DNA of 39,831 nt from a virus. Shown piece after piece: positions 13,289-23,056 of the stretch; within the stretch, counting starts at the first letter, position 1; each line of letters starts with the position of its first letter. Both the position numbers and the translations under genes were made by a program. The stretch is taken from positions 1 to 39,831 of the IMG/VR virus record IMGVR_UViG_3300021478_000071; one strand, given 5' to 3'. The notes below the pieces were generated by a model. That model did no database searches. It was given only the letters and a program-made list of their open reading frames with translations, and had not been told where the DNA came from.

Positions 13289-13813
13289 GTGGCCCTCGTA
13301 CACGTTGAAATTTGGTATTACTCCGGCGAGCCCGGAGCCCCCTCACTTCCCGGTCACCCGGCTCATCCGATTGCTCCTGGTTCCCCAGGTAGCCCGACTC
13401 ACCCGATCCAGCCGCCGAGTCCCGGCGCGCCTGATCAAGGGTTACCGACTCCTCCATCTGGTGGCGTGATTGCTCCTCCGATCGTGTTGCCGCCTGAGGT
13501 GTGGCCGCCGATTCTGGTTACTCCTCCGGTTGATCCAGGCTGGGGTAATCGCCCTCCTGGGCATCCCGCTCATCCGTTACCTCCGTCTCCTGGGCATCCC
13601 GACCAAGGTTTGCCGCCAAGCCCAGGGCATCCCGATACTGGCCCAGTTTATCCTCCTGGCCATCCTGATGCAGGGTTGCCGATTCAGCCAGGGCACCCAG
13701 CCCATCCGTTGCCGCCGCAACCTGGACATCCGAGCGGACAACCGTTGCCACCGACTACGCCTCCGCCGACAGCCGGCACTCCGTTACCTCCGGCACCGGC
13801 ACCGAAACGATAA
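13289..13813 (+). CDS. Proline/glycine-rich PGHP repeat protein
   Basis: The 174-residue product begins at a GTG with a fair Shine-Dalgarno sequence (AAGGAA). After a short strand (ALVHVEIWYYSG) it is almost wholly made of Pro-Gly-His-Pro units (PGHPAHP, PGHPDQGLP, PGHPDTGP, PGHPDAGLP, PGHPSGQPLP). Similar low-complexity proteins occur in other podoviruses near lysis or tail genes. Function unknown. The histidines could bind metal or make the chain pH-sensitive. It is followed three bases later by a secreted-protein gene. Confidence 0.68.
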   Translation: MALVHVEIWYYSGEPGAPSLPGHPAHPIAPGSPGSPTHPIQPPSPGAPDQGLPTPPSGGVIAPPIVLPPEVWPPILVTPPVDPGWGNRPPGHPAHPLPPSPGHPDQGLPPSPGHPDTGPVYPPGHPDAGLPIQPGHPAHPLPPQPGHPSGQPLPPTTPPPTAGTPLPPAPAPKR

Positions 13814-13815
13814 AA

Positions 13816-14163
13816 ATGAAAGCGCTCTTAATCGGAGCAATGATGTTTGGAGCAGCCCAGGTGGTCCTGGGCTCTCCATTCTTGGTCTGCGATCCGGTGC
13901 CAGGGAATCTAGATCAGTTTACTAAACCCGTTTCTTACGTAATTACGGGTTTGTCTTCTACACCGTTAAACACGCCGGCCGTCGTCAATGGCGATGGCAC
14001 TGTTCAGTTGCATTACGATTTGGCTCAGTTGGCGCACGGGACGTACACGGTTACGGCGAGCGCAGTCAATTCACTGGGAGGGGTGGGACCGGCGTCCGAT
14101 CCCCCTTTTCCTTTCACATCAGGGTTACCGGCCATGCCCACCGGATTGCGTATCGTCCCATAA
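13816..14163 (+). CDS. Exported protein with Ig/fibronectin-like beta domain
   Basis: The 115-residue product starts with a signal peptide (MKALLIGAMMFGAAQVVLGSP). One beta-sandwich-like domain follows (YVITGLSSTPLNTP, GTVQLHYDLAQLAHGTYTVTASAVNSLGGVGPASDP), whose GTYTVTASAVNSLG strand and turn are typical of fibronectin type III or Ig-like domains. It is an exported protein encoded among lysis and tail genes. It could act on the host surface or, if the signal is not used, as a minor tail protein. The next 56 bases hold no clear gene. Confidence 0.6.
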   Translation: MKALLIGAMMFGAAQVVLGSPFLVCDPVPGNLDQFTKPVSYVITGLSSTPLNTPAVVNGDGTVQLHYDLAQLAHGTYTVTASAVNSLGGVGPASDPPFPFTSGLPAMPTGLRIVP

Positions 14164-14219
14164 CTATCGGACGTTTTGTGTTTATGGGTTGGATGGAAAT
14201 ACCATGGAGTAAAAAATAG

Positions 14220-14384
14220 ATGAGCACGATTTTGATTATCTTGCTTGTCCTTGTCCTCTTCGGCGGATTCGGGGGCTATTACGGCTACAGCCGCTGGGGC
14301 TATGGCGGCGGAATGGGTATTTTAGGGCTCGTTTTGATTATCATTTTGATCGTCTATTTATTGGGAGGGATTCACTTCCGGTGA
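14220..14384 (+). CDS. Small glycine-rich membrane protein, DUF3309-like
   Basis: The 54-residue product has two hydrophobic stretches ([14 protein letters not shown] and [17 protein letters not shown]) joined by a Gly/Tyr loop ([12 protein letters not shown]), the pattern of DUF3309 small proteins common in bacteria. It could be a lysogenic or lysis-associated membrane peptide. It ends four bases before the first tail fibre gene. Confidence 0.58.
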   Translation: MSTILIILLVLVLFGGFGGYYGYSRWGYGGGMGILGLVLIIILIVYLLGGIHFR

Positions 14385-14388
14385 CAAA

Positions 14389-16218
14389 ATGGCTGCGCCA
14401 GCTACTCCAGAGGTTGCGACCGATGTCAGTTTTTCCAATGCGGAAACTGGTCGGATGCCGACTCCCAACAAGCTCAACCTCCTTATGGAGAGAGCGGTTC
14501 TCCAGCCGGGAGCGATTGGTAATAAGCCTCCTACTTCTGGTGTTGCTACCGGCGATTATCTTCTGGTCCAGAAATCGGACGGCAAGCTCTACAAGTGCCC
14601 GGCTACGGCTGTTGGTGGCGGTGCGCAAGGTCCAAAAGGCGATCCAGGCCCGCCTGGACCGACTGGACCCACTGGGCCTCAGGGACCGGCTGGCCCAACT
14701 GGTTTAACCGGTCCTCAGGGGCCTCCAGGTGCCGCCAGCACCGTGCCTGGCCCGCCTGGATCCACTGGTCCTGCTGGTCCTGCTGGGCCGACAGGTTCGA
14801 CTGGAGCGCAGGGAATTAATGCCCTGACCGCTGTTTCATCAGCATTTGCTGTTCCGCCGGTTGGCTCTACAGTCGTCGTAACCGTCGTTGAGGCGAGTTG
14901 GGTTGTGGTCGGCCAGATGGTTTACGTAGACCAGGCTGGCGGCGGTGTTGGCCTGGCCGGTGCCTTGCAGGTCACGGCCAAGACCGGCAATCAGCTGACC
15001 CTTCTCAATCCCACTCCGCCTACTGGAGGAACGGTTCCGACTTCGCGCCTGGTCTCGACGATCAATTCTTTGACGGGCGGTGGTGATCTGTCTACTGATC
15101 GCATCTTGAGCCTGGTCAACGATGTGGCTACGCCAGGCAACGGTCAATATTACGGATACCGCAACAGCGCCCGCGGCTGGTTTTATCCGCATCTCATGCC
15201 GAGCGGAGACACCAGCGGGGTTACTGATACCGCCAATATCCAGGCGGCGGTCAATGCCGGCGGTAAAGTGCGCCTGATTGCCGGAAACTGGTACGTCAAT
15301 TCGGTAACAGTCAGTAATCCGGTGACGGTTTCAGGTGACGGGAAATGGGGCACGGTCATCAATTGCGTATCAGCGTCTCCGGCTTTTGTTACTTCCGGCG
15401 CCTATGGGATCAGGTTTGAGCATTTGCTTTTTAAAGGTTGGACGGTTGGGCTTAGGTTTCAAGCCACTACCGGAGCTGAATGTTCCATTCATAATTGCAA
15501 TTTCAGTGCTGGAGTCAGCACCGGCTACGCCATTCAGTTGTTCGCGGCTAACGATTTTAATCTTACTGACACCACTATTTCGAGTGTGTCGTCGGTGGGA
15601 ATACATTTGGTGGGAGCCTCGACGGATTACGGGGCAGTTAATATATCTAATTGTCTGACTATAGGCTGCACCAACGGATTACTGCTTGATGCCAGTAATA
15701 CTTATCTTGAAGATATTAACATAGTTAATTGCTCATTTGATGCTGGTGGGGCAGCCGGAACCGCAAACGGGATAGCGTGTCTTGCCGCCAACAATGGAAC
15801 CATCAAATGGCTCTCTATTACTAATTCTTTTGCCGGAGACGCTACTGGTAATGCTTTGGTTTTACAGGCATCGACCGGCGGCAAAATATCGCAAGTGCTG
15901 ATCAATGGTTGCTGGTTTAGCGCGAATTCGGGACACGGTATGGTTTGTTCTGGAAATATCACTGATTTACAGGTTGGCACCAGTTGTGCGGGAGGAAATG
16001 TGGGTTCGGGAATTTTTATAGACACCGGCGTTGCGGCGCAAATAGTGGGCTGCAAACTTGGCAATCAGGTGTTGTTGGGAAACAATGGGCGCTACGGGAT
16101 TGAATGGGCTGGGAGCAACACTGGCTCGGTAGTGGTGGCCAACAACCTGACCGGCAATGGTTTGGGTGCGCAATTAAATCCGCCGAGCACTGGTTCGGTC
16201 AATGCCAATAATCTATGA
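14389..16218 (+). CDS. Tail fibre/spike with collagen-like stalk and beta-helix
   Basis: The product has 609 residues. The N-terminal 75 residues are probably the virion-attachment part ([20 protein letters not shown]). A collagen-like Gly-X-Y stalk spans about residues 80-145 ([18 protein letters not shown] and similar). A beta-rich linker follows, then a long right-handed beta-helix (about residues 270-609) with asparagine-rich turns ([23 protein letters not shown]). Beta-helix trimers are typical of receptor-binding or polysaccharide-degrading tailspikes. No catalytic site can be named. It overlaps the next gene by ATGA. Confidence 0.8.
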   Translation: MAAPATPEVATDVSFSNAETGRMPTPNKLNLLMERAVLQPGAIGNKPPTSGVATGDYLLVQKSDGKLYKCPATAVGGGAQGPKGDPGPPGPTGPTGPQGPAGPTGLTGPQGPPGAASTVPGPPGSTGPAGPAGPTGSTGAQGINALTAVSSAFAVPPVGSTVVVTVVEASWVVVGQMVYVDQAGGGVGLAGALQVTAKTGNQLTLLNPTPPTGGTVPTSRLVSTINSLTGGGDLSTDRILSLVNDVATPGNGQYYGYRNSARGWFYPHLMPSGDTSGVTDTANIQAAVNAGGKVRLIAGNWYVNSVTVSNPVTVSGDGKWGTVINCVSASPAFVTSGAYGIRFEHLLFKGWTVGLRFQATTGAECSIHNCNFSAGVSTGYAIQLFAANDFNLTDTTISSVSSVGIHLVGASTDYGAVNISNCLTIGCTNGLLLDASNTYLEDINIVNCSFDAGGAAGTANGIACLAANNGTIKWLSITNSFAGDATGNALVLQASTGGKISQVLINGCWFSANSGHGMVCSGNITDLQVGTSCAGGNVGSGIFIDTGVAAQIVGCKLGNQVLLGNNGRYGIEWAGSNTGSVVVANNLTGNGLGAQLNPPSTGSVNANNL

Positions 16219-17171
16219 GCACCACAGGCCTTGCTGTTCCCGGCACCTCGATTCCTAGCGGCGCCTTGGTTTCACCCGGAGGCAGCCAAGGGATACAAGG
16301 GGCTGGGGGAACGGCTGGAGGAACTGGGCCGCAGGGGCCTAAGGGTGACACTGGCAACACTGGAGCCACAGGGCCTCAAGGACCGACGGGATCTACAGGA
16401 AATACGGGGCCTCAGGGTCCGCAAGGGCCAGCGGGGCCACAGGGGCCTCAGGGGATACCGGGAACTGGTACGGGCGACATGCTCAAAAGCGTTTATGATA
16501 CCAACGCTGACAATATCGTTGATCAAGCCGCAGCAGTGCCATGGGCCGGGATCACTGGCAAGCCTGCGACCTTCCCTCCCGATGCCACCGCGGAACTGGT
16601 TGCTCGCAAAGGAGCGGCGAGTGGGTACCCGTCGCTGGATGCCAGCAGCTTGGTGCCGATTGCGCAATTGCCCGCACCCACTAGTGGCAACGCTAGTACC
16701 ACACAACTAGTCAAAGGTAATGACACGCGGCTCTCGGATGCCCGCACACCTACTGCTCATGCCCCGTCGCATTCCGCGGGAGGCTCTGATCCGCTTAGTC
16801 TGAACAATCTGACTAGCACGGCTTGGACAGTTTTTACCGCTACTTTAGTACCTGGAGCAGGAACGATTACCACTCAAACCAGTAATTCGGCGTATCTGCT
16901 GATTGGAAAAACGGTGATTTTTAATATCAATGTGACAGCTACCAATATCGGCACCGCTTCGGGCAACACCTCGATTAGCGGTCTGCCGGTCGCGGCCAAA
17001 CGTACGGTAGTATTTTACTTGAGGGAAATGGGTGTGAATGGCCTGGGCTATTCATTTACTCTCAACGCTTCATCGACCAGTGGCCAGTTACAGACGGCGG
17101 CTGGCAACGCTAACCCGGCCTGGGCCGCTAATGTCAATTATGCCGGGTTCGGAGTTTACGAAACAGTATGA
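16215..17171 (+). CDS. Second collagen-like tail fibre protein
   Basis: The product has 318 residues. A Gly-X-Y stalk spans about residues 25-90, followed by common tail-fibre sequence ([20 protein letters not shown], then [20 protein letters not shown]). The C-terminal part is a beta-rich tip ([12 protein letters not shown] and so on). The [16 protein letters not shown] motif recurs in many phage fibres. ATGA overlaps on both sides place it in one unit with the spike and collar genes. Confidence 0.78.
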   Translation: MSTTGLAVPGTSIPSGALVSPGGSQGIQGAGGTAGGTGPQGPKGDTGNTGATGPQGPTGSTGNTGPQGPQGPAGPQGPQGIPGTGTGDMLKSVYDTNADNIVDQAAAVPWAGITGKPATFPPDATAELVARKGAASGYPSLDASSLVPIAQLPAPTSGNASTTQLVKGNDTRLSDARTPTAHAPSHSAGGSDPLSLNNLTSTAWTVFTATLVPGAGTITTQTSNSAYLLIGKTVIFNINVTATNIGTASGNTSISGLPVAAKRTVVFYLREMGVNGLGYSFTLNASSTSGQLQTAAGNANPAWAANVNYAGFGVYETV

Positions 17172-17977
17172 GCGAACTTATAACCACAGAGACTTTCACG
17201 GACGGGCAGCAGAATATCAATGCCGCCAACATGAACGGCATCATCGGCATGGCTACCGTTCAGCCCGATATCATCGCCAACAAGCCGGCCAGCGCGACGA
17301 TGGATGTCGCGGATCAGTTTTTGGTTTTAAAAACCGATAACACCTTGGCTAGGGGGCGATTCGATACCATCGTCAACTCGACCAGTTCCGCTCTGCCGCT
17401 GGCCGATTCGGTTCGCAACGGGATGCTGAAACAGGTCAGCGGCAAGACCACTGATTTCGTGGATGGGACCAATAACTGCCAACCAGTTTCCAACATTATT
17501 CCAGTCGGCACGGTGTGGGATTATCTAGGTGCTACGGCTCCTGCCGGCTGGCTTCTGGCCCAAGGTCAAGCCGTTGATCGCACTATTTATTCGGCGTTGT
17601 ACGCTTTGCTGGGAACGACCTACGGCGCCGGCGACGGGAGTACTACTTTCAATCTGCCGGATTTGCGTGGCCGAATGACCATGGCCGCTAGTGCTACTCA
17701 TGCCTTAGGCACTAACGGAGGCGCAGAAACTAAAGTCATCGCGATTGCCAATCTGCCGAGTCACACTCATCCGATCACCGACAAATCGCATTCTCATACG
17801 GTGCCGATCGGCGTACAAGCTATTGCCGCCCCAGGGGCTAGCGGATCGATGTGGAATGGGAGTACGGCGACCAATTCGGCATTTACTGGAATCACGGGCA
17901 CTTTAGGGGCGGGCGGCGATACCGCGCTGGATGTCCTTAACCCTTACTTTGTCAGTAATAAAATTGTGAAAGTTTAA
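17168..17977 (+). CDS. Tail collar domain protein
   Basis: The product has 269 residues. The phage tail-collar domain spans about residues 110-170: GTVWDYLGATAPAGWLLAQGQ, then YGAGDGSTTFNLPDLRGR. Next come the conserved HTHPITDKSHSHT stretch and a C-terminal end in LNPYFVSNKIVKV. Such proteins form short fibres or fibre tips at the tail. It has no collagen repeat, unlike the two proteins before it. Confidence 0.82.
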   Translation: MSELITTETFTDGQQNINAANMNGIIGMATVQPDIIANKPASATMDVADQFLVLKTDNTLARGRFDTIVNSTSSALPLADSVRNGMLKQVSGKTTDFVDGTNNCQPVSNIIPVGTVWDYLGATAPAGWLLAQGQAVDRTIYSALYALLGTTYGAGDGSTTFNLPDLRGRMTMAASATHALGTNGGAETKVIAIANLPSHTHPITDKSHSHTVPIGVQAIAAPGASGSMWNGSTATNSAFTGITGTLGAGGDTALDVLNPYFVSNKIVKV

Positions 17978-17981
17978 GCCA

Positions 17982-18998
17982 ATGGCCACCGTAATTGATA
18001 TCGTTCGCTACGCGGCTGAGACGGTAGGCGACGTTTCCGATGAGATGCTGGATTTTGGTCGGAGAGCGATCCGGATGAAGTACCAGACTTTTTACAAGGC
18101 GCACCTCTGGCGGGAAAGCTTGCGGGTAATCAATTCAGTTCTCGACCCGAGTTTGAACGGCGTCTTTTTTTTGCCGTACGACACCGAGGAAGTGATCTTT
18201 TTTTCGATCTCCAACGGTGCTGGTTTTGTCCGGATGAATTACCGTGAGCGCGATTGGGTGGAGCGGCACGCGATCTGGCAATCAAGCGTTCCTGGCGGGA
18301 TTCCAACTTTTCATCGGGCCGAGAATCTGGCTTGGCCATATTTTAATCCAGGCCAGTTTACGTTTACCTCCTACGATACCGGGATTTTTACGCTCTTCAT
18401 CGGTGGGTTAAATTCTGACGGCTCCAGAGTCAGCGAGACTTACAAGATGCAGGCCATTGTTAACCCTGGCGATAAATCAGTGAATCCGGCTATCGTCACT
18501 ACCACCCACTCGTTCGTGCAAATCAGTGATCTCTCCAAAGGCATCACTTCCCAGCCGCTTTTGGTGCAGCCGCAGTTCCCGGTCGGCGGGGCGCCGGTCT
18601 CCATGCCGCCGGGTCAGACTGATTTGGCCTTTACTCAACTGGTACTGACGCCGACTCCGATTCTTTTTGATTCCAACCACAACCCGCTTTCGGTTCCAGT
18701 CAGGTTGCAGGTCAAGCTCAAGGCCGACACTTTGGGCAGTGATTTTGCGGTGCCGAGAATCAGCCATATCACCGATGGGTTGACCGAGTTTGTGCTGGCG
18801 GCGATGTACAGGAAAGCTCATCAACTGACTAAGTCGGATAGTTGCGAGCAGAAAGCGATTCAACACATTCAGGCAGCGGTTAACGTCGAAAAAAACCAGT
18901 CGGAGATGCGGCAGCAGGTGGTGCCGGTAATTTATGACACCGGCTCGTATGTAGGTCGCGGAGCTGAAGTGAGCAGTTCTTACCCGTGGGGATGGTAG
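17982..18998 (+). CDS. Tail adaptor/tubular protein (probable)
   Basis: The product has 338 residues. The N-terminus (VIDIVRYAAETVGDVSDEMLDFGRRAIRMKYQTFYKAHLWRES) resembles the helical start of gp11-type or other podovirus tail adaptors. A beta-rich middle follows, and near the end a helical region (LTEFVLAAMYRKAHQLTKSDSCEQKAIQHIQAAVNVEK) typical of connector-adaptor proteins. It abuts the next gene with no gap. Identification rests on position and pattern, not on a unique motif. Confidence 0.55.
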   Translation: MATVIDIVRYAAETVGDVSDEMLDFGRRAIRMKYQTFYKAHLWRESLRVINSVLDPSLNGVFFLPYDTEEVIFFSISNGAGFVRMNYRERDWVERHAIWQSSVPGGIPTFHRAENLAWPYFNPGQFTFTSYDTGIFTLFIGGLNSDGSRVSETYKMQAIVNPGDKSVNPAIVTTTHSFVQISDLSKGITSQPLLVQPQFPVGGAPVSMPPGQTDLAFTQLVLTPTPILFDSNHNPLSVPVRLQVKLKADTLGSDFAVPRISHITDGLTEFVLAAMYRKAHQLTKSDSCEQKAIQHIQAAVNVEKNQSEMRQQVVPVIYDTGSYVGRGAEVSSSYPWGW

Positions 18999-20549
18999 AT
19001 GCTATATAATCCACAGTTGGATGATGAACCGCTGGCCGACGGCAGCGTGCCGATTAGCGGAGTCAATAATGCTATGCCGCCTAGCGCCATTGATGCGGCT
19101 TTGGCAGAACTGGCGGACAATCGATTAGCTGAACCTGACGGACTCAATCGCCCGAGGCCGGGCGTGATTCAGCGCATCAAGACACCGGTATCTTTTGATT
19201 CAATTCATCATGTCGGAACTGGCAAATTTCTTTGGCACGATGCCGCCAACTGGTTTCTCTATGATTCACGCGCTCAAACTAATGTGGCGGTCCCAGGCGG
19301 CCCGGTCTTCGCTCACGGCGATCAGGTTTATTCGGCGCTGTGCGATCAGGTGCTCTACTTCACTAAAGGCACTTATCTCTACAAGTTTGATCCATCGACT
19401 AACATTTTCACCCAGACGATCACGCCGGCGCCGTTTAATACTCGCACCTTTTACCCGCTCTGGGCCATGGCCCGATTGATTGTGGCCATGGACAATAATC
19501 TGTATGTCTCCAATATCTTATCGCCTGAGGTCTGGAATGTTGCTTTGCAATCGGTGACGCTGGATCCGGTAGTCAGCGACGTGATTACCGGCCAGGTCAA
19601 CTGGCAGCGTCAGACGCTGGCGGTCTTTCGGAACGGCAGCACTTGGATTATCGAGACAGGGCCAAACCTGGATGTGGTAGACTGGGAGATCAACCGGGCC
19701 AGCGCCACGGTAGGTTGTTGCAGCCATGGAACCATTGTCCAGTGTGGGGTGGACGTGTTTTTTCTGTCGGAAACCGGGAACGGCGTTTATGCGCTTTCCC
19801 AGGTGCCGACCTCGGACCAGATGGGAGTCTGGCAACCGATTTCCGCGCCGATCAAACGTTACATCGACCGAATAAACTGGTCAGCGGTCGCTAATGCGCG
19901 CGCCACCTACTGGAACGATCTGTACATCCTTTCGGCGCCAATTGACGACTCAACTTTCAACAACGCTATCTTTGCCTATAGCGTCACGCTGAACGCCTGG
20001 CAGGGAGTATGGACCTTTGATTTCGATCTAAACAATATAGGCTACGGATTCAGGGACTCGGCCCGTGACCGGACCAATCCTAATCACACCTTGCTCCTTT
20101 ACGGGACGATTGATGGGTTTATCTCTGAACAGACTTACCCGGTTGAACGGCAATATTACGATATCGACATCAATTCCAAACCGATTCCGGTTACCAGTCG
20201 GATGCGGTCACGCTCTTTTACCTTTGGCCAGAGTTCCAACCGGATTCAGCCTTATTCGGTTTTGATCCAGTTTCTGGAATCCAATGATCCGGTAGGCATC
20301 ACGGTCATCGCCGACCGAACAGTAAAATTGAGCGACTACAACTCGCCCACTGGTGCGTCCAGTTTATCACTGCCGATTTCCGGATTCCCGTTTGACTTGA
20401 CCGAGCAAGGTTATTTCAACCTGGCCTTAGGCTTGAGTTTTCTGGGGATCTGTAACGAGGTCCAGTTGGAATTGGAGGGCGTCGGCAACTGGAGTCTGTA
20501 CCAGCTTAAACTGGCCGCTTTTATGGCGGCCCCGCAACTGGCCATATGA
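18999..20549 (+). CDS. Tail hub / tubular B-like beta-propeller protein (probable)
   Basis: This 516-residue, beta-rich protein has repeated blade-like segments (VYSALCDQVLYFTKGTYLYKF, TWIIETGPNLDVVDWEINRA, VDVFFLSETGNGVYALSQV), similar to phage stabilisation (P22 gp10-like) and tail tubular B proteins. Length and position after the adaptor fit the nozzle of a short tail. It starts immediately after the preceding stop and overlaps the next gene by ATGA. Confidence 0.6.
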   Translation: MLYNPQLDDEPLADGSVPISGVNNAMPPSAIDAALAELADNRLAEPDGLNRPRPGVIQRIKTPVSFDSIHHVGTGKFLWHDAANWFLYDSRAQTNVAVPGGPVFAHGDQVYSALCDQVLYFTKGTYLYKFDPSTNIFTQTITPAPFNTRTFYPLWAMARLIVAMDNNLYVSNILSPEVWNVALQSVTLDPVVSDVITGQVNWQRQTLAVFRNGSTWIIETGPNLDVVDWEINRASATVGCCSHGTIVQCGVDVFFLSETGNGVYALSQVPTSDQMGVWQPISAPIKRYIDRINWSAVANARATYWNDLYILSAPIDDSTFNNAIFAYSVTLNAWQGVWTFDFDLNNIGYGFRDSARDRTNPNHTLLLYGTIDGFISEQTYPVERQYYDIDINSKPIPVTSRMRSRSFTFGQSSNRIQPYSVLIQFLESNDPVGITVIADRTVKLSDYNSPTGASSLSLPISGFPFDLTEQGYFNLALGLSFLGICNEVQLELEGVGNWSLYQLKLAAFMAAPQLAI

Positions 20550-21010
20550 TAAAGCCGCTGGTTCATCATCCGGAATACGTGGAACTGATTCATATTCTGG
20601 AGCCATTATTACGCCGATACCCACCGCTGGTTCGGATGCGTTTTGACGATCTGACCGATTGGATGGCCTGGTACTGGAATCGGGGTACCATGACTTGTGT
20701 GATCACGGGGAGAGGAGAGCCGCTGGGAGTCTGCCTGATCAAGCTGTTTCGAGAGTTGGAGCAATTCATGGATCATGACGCGCACGAGCCTTGCGGCAAA
20801 TTCGCTTTTATTGAGCTCTCGATTGCTCAAGATGGCAGGATTATGGGTCAGATGCTAGAAGAGATGGAATCTCGCTGGGGACCTCAGGAAATAGTGATGT
20901 GGGACCGGGGGGCGAGAACAGAAAACGGAGTTCCAAGGATGTATCGTTGGAATCAATTTAGGAAATTAGCGAGGAGACTTTCTCAATATGGGATCACCGA
21001 AAACGCCTGA
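20546..21010 (+). CDS. Acyltransferase-fold-like virion protein
   Basis: The product has 154 residues. The order of strands and helices (CVITGRGEPLGVCLIKLFREL, FAFIELSIAQDGRIMGQMLEEMESRW, EIVMWDRGARTENGVPRMYRW) resembles GNAT-like folds found in T7 gp13-type internal virion proteins. No clear acetyl-CoA signature is visible, so activity is doubtful. Position at the start of the ejection-protein genes supports a virion role. Confidence 0.45.
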   Translation: MIKPLVHHPEYVELIHILEPLLRRYPPLVRMRFDDLTDWMAWYWNRGTMTCVITGRGEPLGVCLIKLFRELEQFMDHDAHEPCGKFAFIELSIAQDGRIMGQMLEEMESRWGPQEIVMWDRGARTENGVPRMYRWNQFRKLARRLSQYGITENA

Positions 21011-21512
21011 AGTAATTCATCCTGGTGAAGCCGCTCAAGCCGCCATGGGCACCGCGGCCGCCGGCGAGATGATGTCGGTAGCTAACCAGCCGGTGGACCA
21101 ATATGGGAACCTGCTGAACACTATCGCGCTGGGGCCAGCGGCCATGCAGACTCAGCAAGCGTTGGCAGGCCGGGCGGCTAAACAGGGCGCTCAGCAGCAG
21201 ATGGACATCCAGAGTTCCGTCGATCCGCAAGCGTATGCCCAGCGGCAGATGCGGATGAACGCGGCCAATGCCCGATTAGGAAAACTTTACAATGTTGACC
21301 CGACTGCCTTCAGGTATAACGCCCCAAGCAATACTTATGCGGTTCCAGGCACGGCTGATTTGCCGAATCTGGCCGCGTTAAAGGCCAATGCCGCTGCTGT
21401 GGCCTCGAATCTCTCGGTCGCTGGGGTAAATAAAGCAGGGGCGGACCCGTGGCTTACTCCGCCGAGCAGCCCGCAGACTCTTCCGAATCAGACCGCCACC
21501 AGTTACTTATAA
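20988..21512 (+). CDS. Ala/Gln-rich internal virion protein
   Basis: The product has 174 residues rich in Ala, Gln and Asn (AAQAAMGTAAAGEMMSVANQ, RAAKQGAQQQMDIQ), mainly helical, with no known family. It overlaps the previous gene by 23 bases and is followed by a longer protein of the same style. By composition and place it is a likely internal (ejected) virion protein. Confidence 0.55.
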   Translation: MGSPKTPEVIHPGEAAQAAMGTAAAGEMMSVANQPVDQYGNLLNTIALGPAAMQTQQALAGRAAKQGAQQQMDIQSSVDPQAYAQRQMRMNAANARLGKLYNVDPTAFRYNAPSNTYAVPGTADLPNLAALKANAAAVASNLSVAGVNKAGADPWLTPPSSPQTLPNQTATSYL

Positions 21513-21513
21513 A

Positions 21514-23025
21514 ATGGCTGATACCCAATATAGCGGTCAAGATATTGCGGCGGCTTACAAAGCGATCTACGGCAAAGATATTGGTTCGGTTGGATCCGGG
21601 CTTTCCGGCCAATTAAATGCCAGTCAGCTCAGCCAAGAAGTTCAGCAGAATAAACAATCCCAGTATGCCGGTGGCGCTTTAATCCCGGTTCAGGGCGGTG
21701 GAACGATTCCGGTTTCCCAGCTGATGTACATGTATCAGCAGGGCAAAGGCGGCACACAGGCTGCAACGACCGACGCATCAACTCAGGCAGCCGCCGCCCC
21801 AAGCTATCTGACCGGACAAGGAAACGCCTCTATGGCTACCAACAGTATCGACAGCTCAACGACCGGCCAACCGCAGGTCACGCCGCAACAAGCTATCCAG
21901 TACTTTGTCACGCACGGCGGAAGCCCAAATGTGGACGCCAACACGGCGATGGCTTATTTCGCGCAAGCTAACCCGAATTTCGGGCAGAGCGGTGTTTCGG
22001 CCCAGGACGCCGTTAACTATTTTATTCAGCGCGGCGGGAATCCGAATGTGGACGCGGCCACCGCAGTCTCGTTCTACGAGCAGGCCCATCCAGACGAATT
22101 AGCCAAAGGTGTGGCTCAGGCTGCCATGACGCCCGAACAACGGGCACTTGGCCAGATAGCGCAGACCGATCCGCAAAGCGAGGCGCTTCGGCAACAGGTG
22201 GCAGGCTCCTACGCCGACCCTGGCAAGGCGGCGACTGCTGCTGATTACCAGAGTTATCTGGACACTTTTAAAGCGGTCGATCCTGAAGAGTTTGCCCAAC
22301 GGCAGGGATTGGCCACCTCGATGGATTCTTACCTCAAGAGCGCACAGGACCAGTACGCTTTAGGGAGTCAGCTCGATCCGATCACTCAGATGCAGGTTGA
22401 ACAGCAGGCCCGCAAAGCACAGGCTGATCGCGGCAATCTGTACGGCGCCGGGCAAGCGGCAGTCGAAGCGATGACGATCGGGCAAGCCGGGCAAGCTTTG
22501 CAGCAACAGCGATTAGGCAATCTGCAAACGGCTCTTGGCGGTCAGCAAAGCTATCTGGGCGCCGGCCTTGGGATGGGCGACACCGCCATGCAGCTCTATC
22601 AACAAGGACTCCAAAATAAGGCTAACCAGCAGCAGAGCGCGTTATCGTATCTGGGCAGCGGGCAGACACCGTATCAGACCGGAGCTTCTTATCTATCTGC
22701 AGCCGAACAGAATGCCGCCAACGCAGCTCAGGGCGGCCCGCAGTATAACCCGACCAGCTTAGGGCAGGGCCAGCTTGGGACCGCTCAGCAAGCGCCACAG
22801 TACGGTTTGGATGTCGGCCAGCAAGCGCAAAACTGGTATAATTCGCTTAGTGCGTATTCAGGAGCTGGCACGCCGGCCAAAAATCAAATGGCAGGCGCCG
22901 CAGCAGGCGCCTTGGGAGGTGCAGCTTCAGGGGCATTGTCAGGTTCAGCAGCAGGGCCATACGGAGCGTTGATTGGCGCTGGAGTAGGGGCGGTAGCGGG
23001 AGGTGCTAAAGGGTACTACTCATGA
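21514..23025 (+). CDS. Internal virion protein with duplicated motif and glycine-zipper end
   Basis: The product has 503 residues, Gln/Ala-rich. Two tandem units of 38-39 residues begin near residues 126 and 164 (QYFVTHGGSPNVDANTAMAY and NYFIQRGGNPNVDAATAVSF). The C-terminus is a glycine-zipper membrane stretch (AAAGALGGAASGALSG, AAGPYGALIGAGVGAVAGG), as in proteins that form a channel for DNA ejection across the envelope. No enzymatic motif is seen. Confidence 0.6.
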   Translation: MADTQYSGQDIAAAYKAIYGKDIGSVGSGLSGQLNASQLSQEVQQNKQSQYAGGALIPVQGGGTIPVSQLMYMYQQGKGGTQAATTDASTQAAAAPSYLTGQGNASMATNSIDSSTTGQPQVTPQQAIQYFVTHGGSPNVDANTAMAYFAQANPNFGQSGVSAQDAVNYFIQRGGNPNVDAATAVSFYEQAHPDELAKGVAQAAMTPEQRALGQIAQTDPQSEALRQQVAGSYADPGKAATAADYQSYLDTFKAVDPEEFAQRQGLATSMDSYLKSAQDQYALGSQLDPITQMQVEQQARKAQADRGNLYGAGQAAVEAMTIGQAGQALQQQRLGNLQTALGGQQSYLGAGLGMGDTAMQLYQQGLQNKANQQQSALSYLGSGQTPYQTGASYLSAAEQNAANAAQGGPQYNPTSLGQGQLGTAQQAPQYGLDVGQQAQNWYNSLSAYSGAGTPAKNQMAGAAAGALGGAASGALSGSAAGPYGALIGAGVGAVAGGAKGYYS

Positions 23026-23056
23026 GGCATCTAAAGGAGCATTGGAAGGAGCAATT

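Noticed and set aside
14184-14219. Eleven-codon frame before the DUF3309-like gene
   Set aside because: Too short to support; may only be a leader.
14620-14820. Short direct repeats in the fibre gene considered as CRISPR or a diversity-generating template
   Set aside because: They are collagen Gly-X-Y codons; no spacers of even length and no reverse transcriptase gene exist in the window.
21856-22089. Minus-strand frames inside the late structural genes
   Set aside because: They mirror plus-strand codon usage and lack start context; they are shadows of the coding strand.
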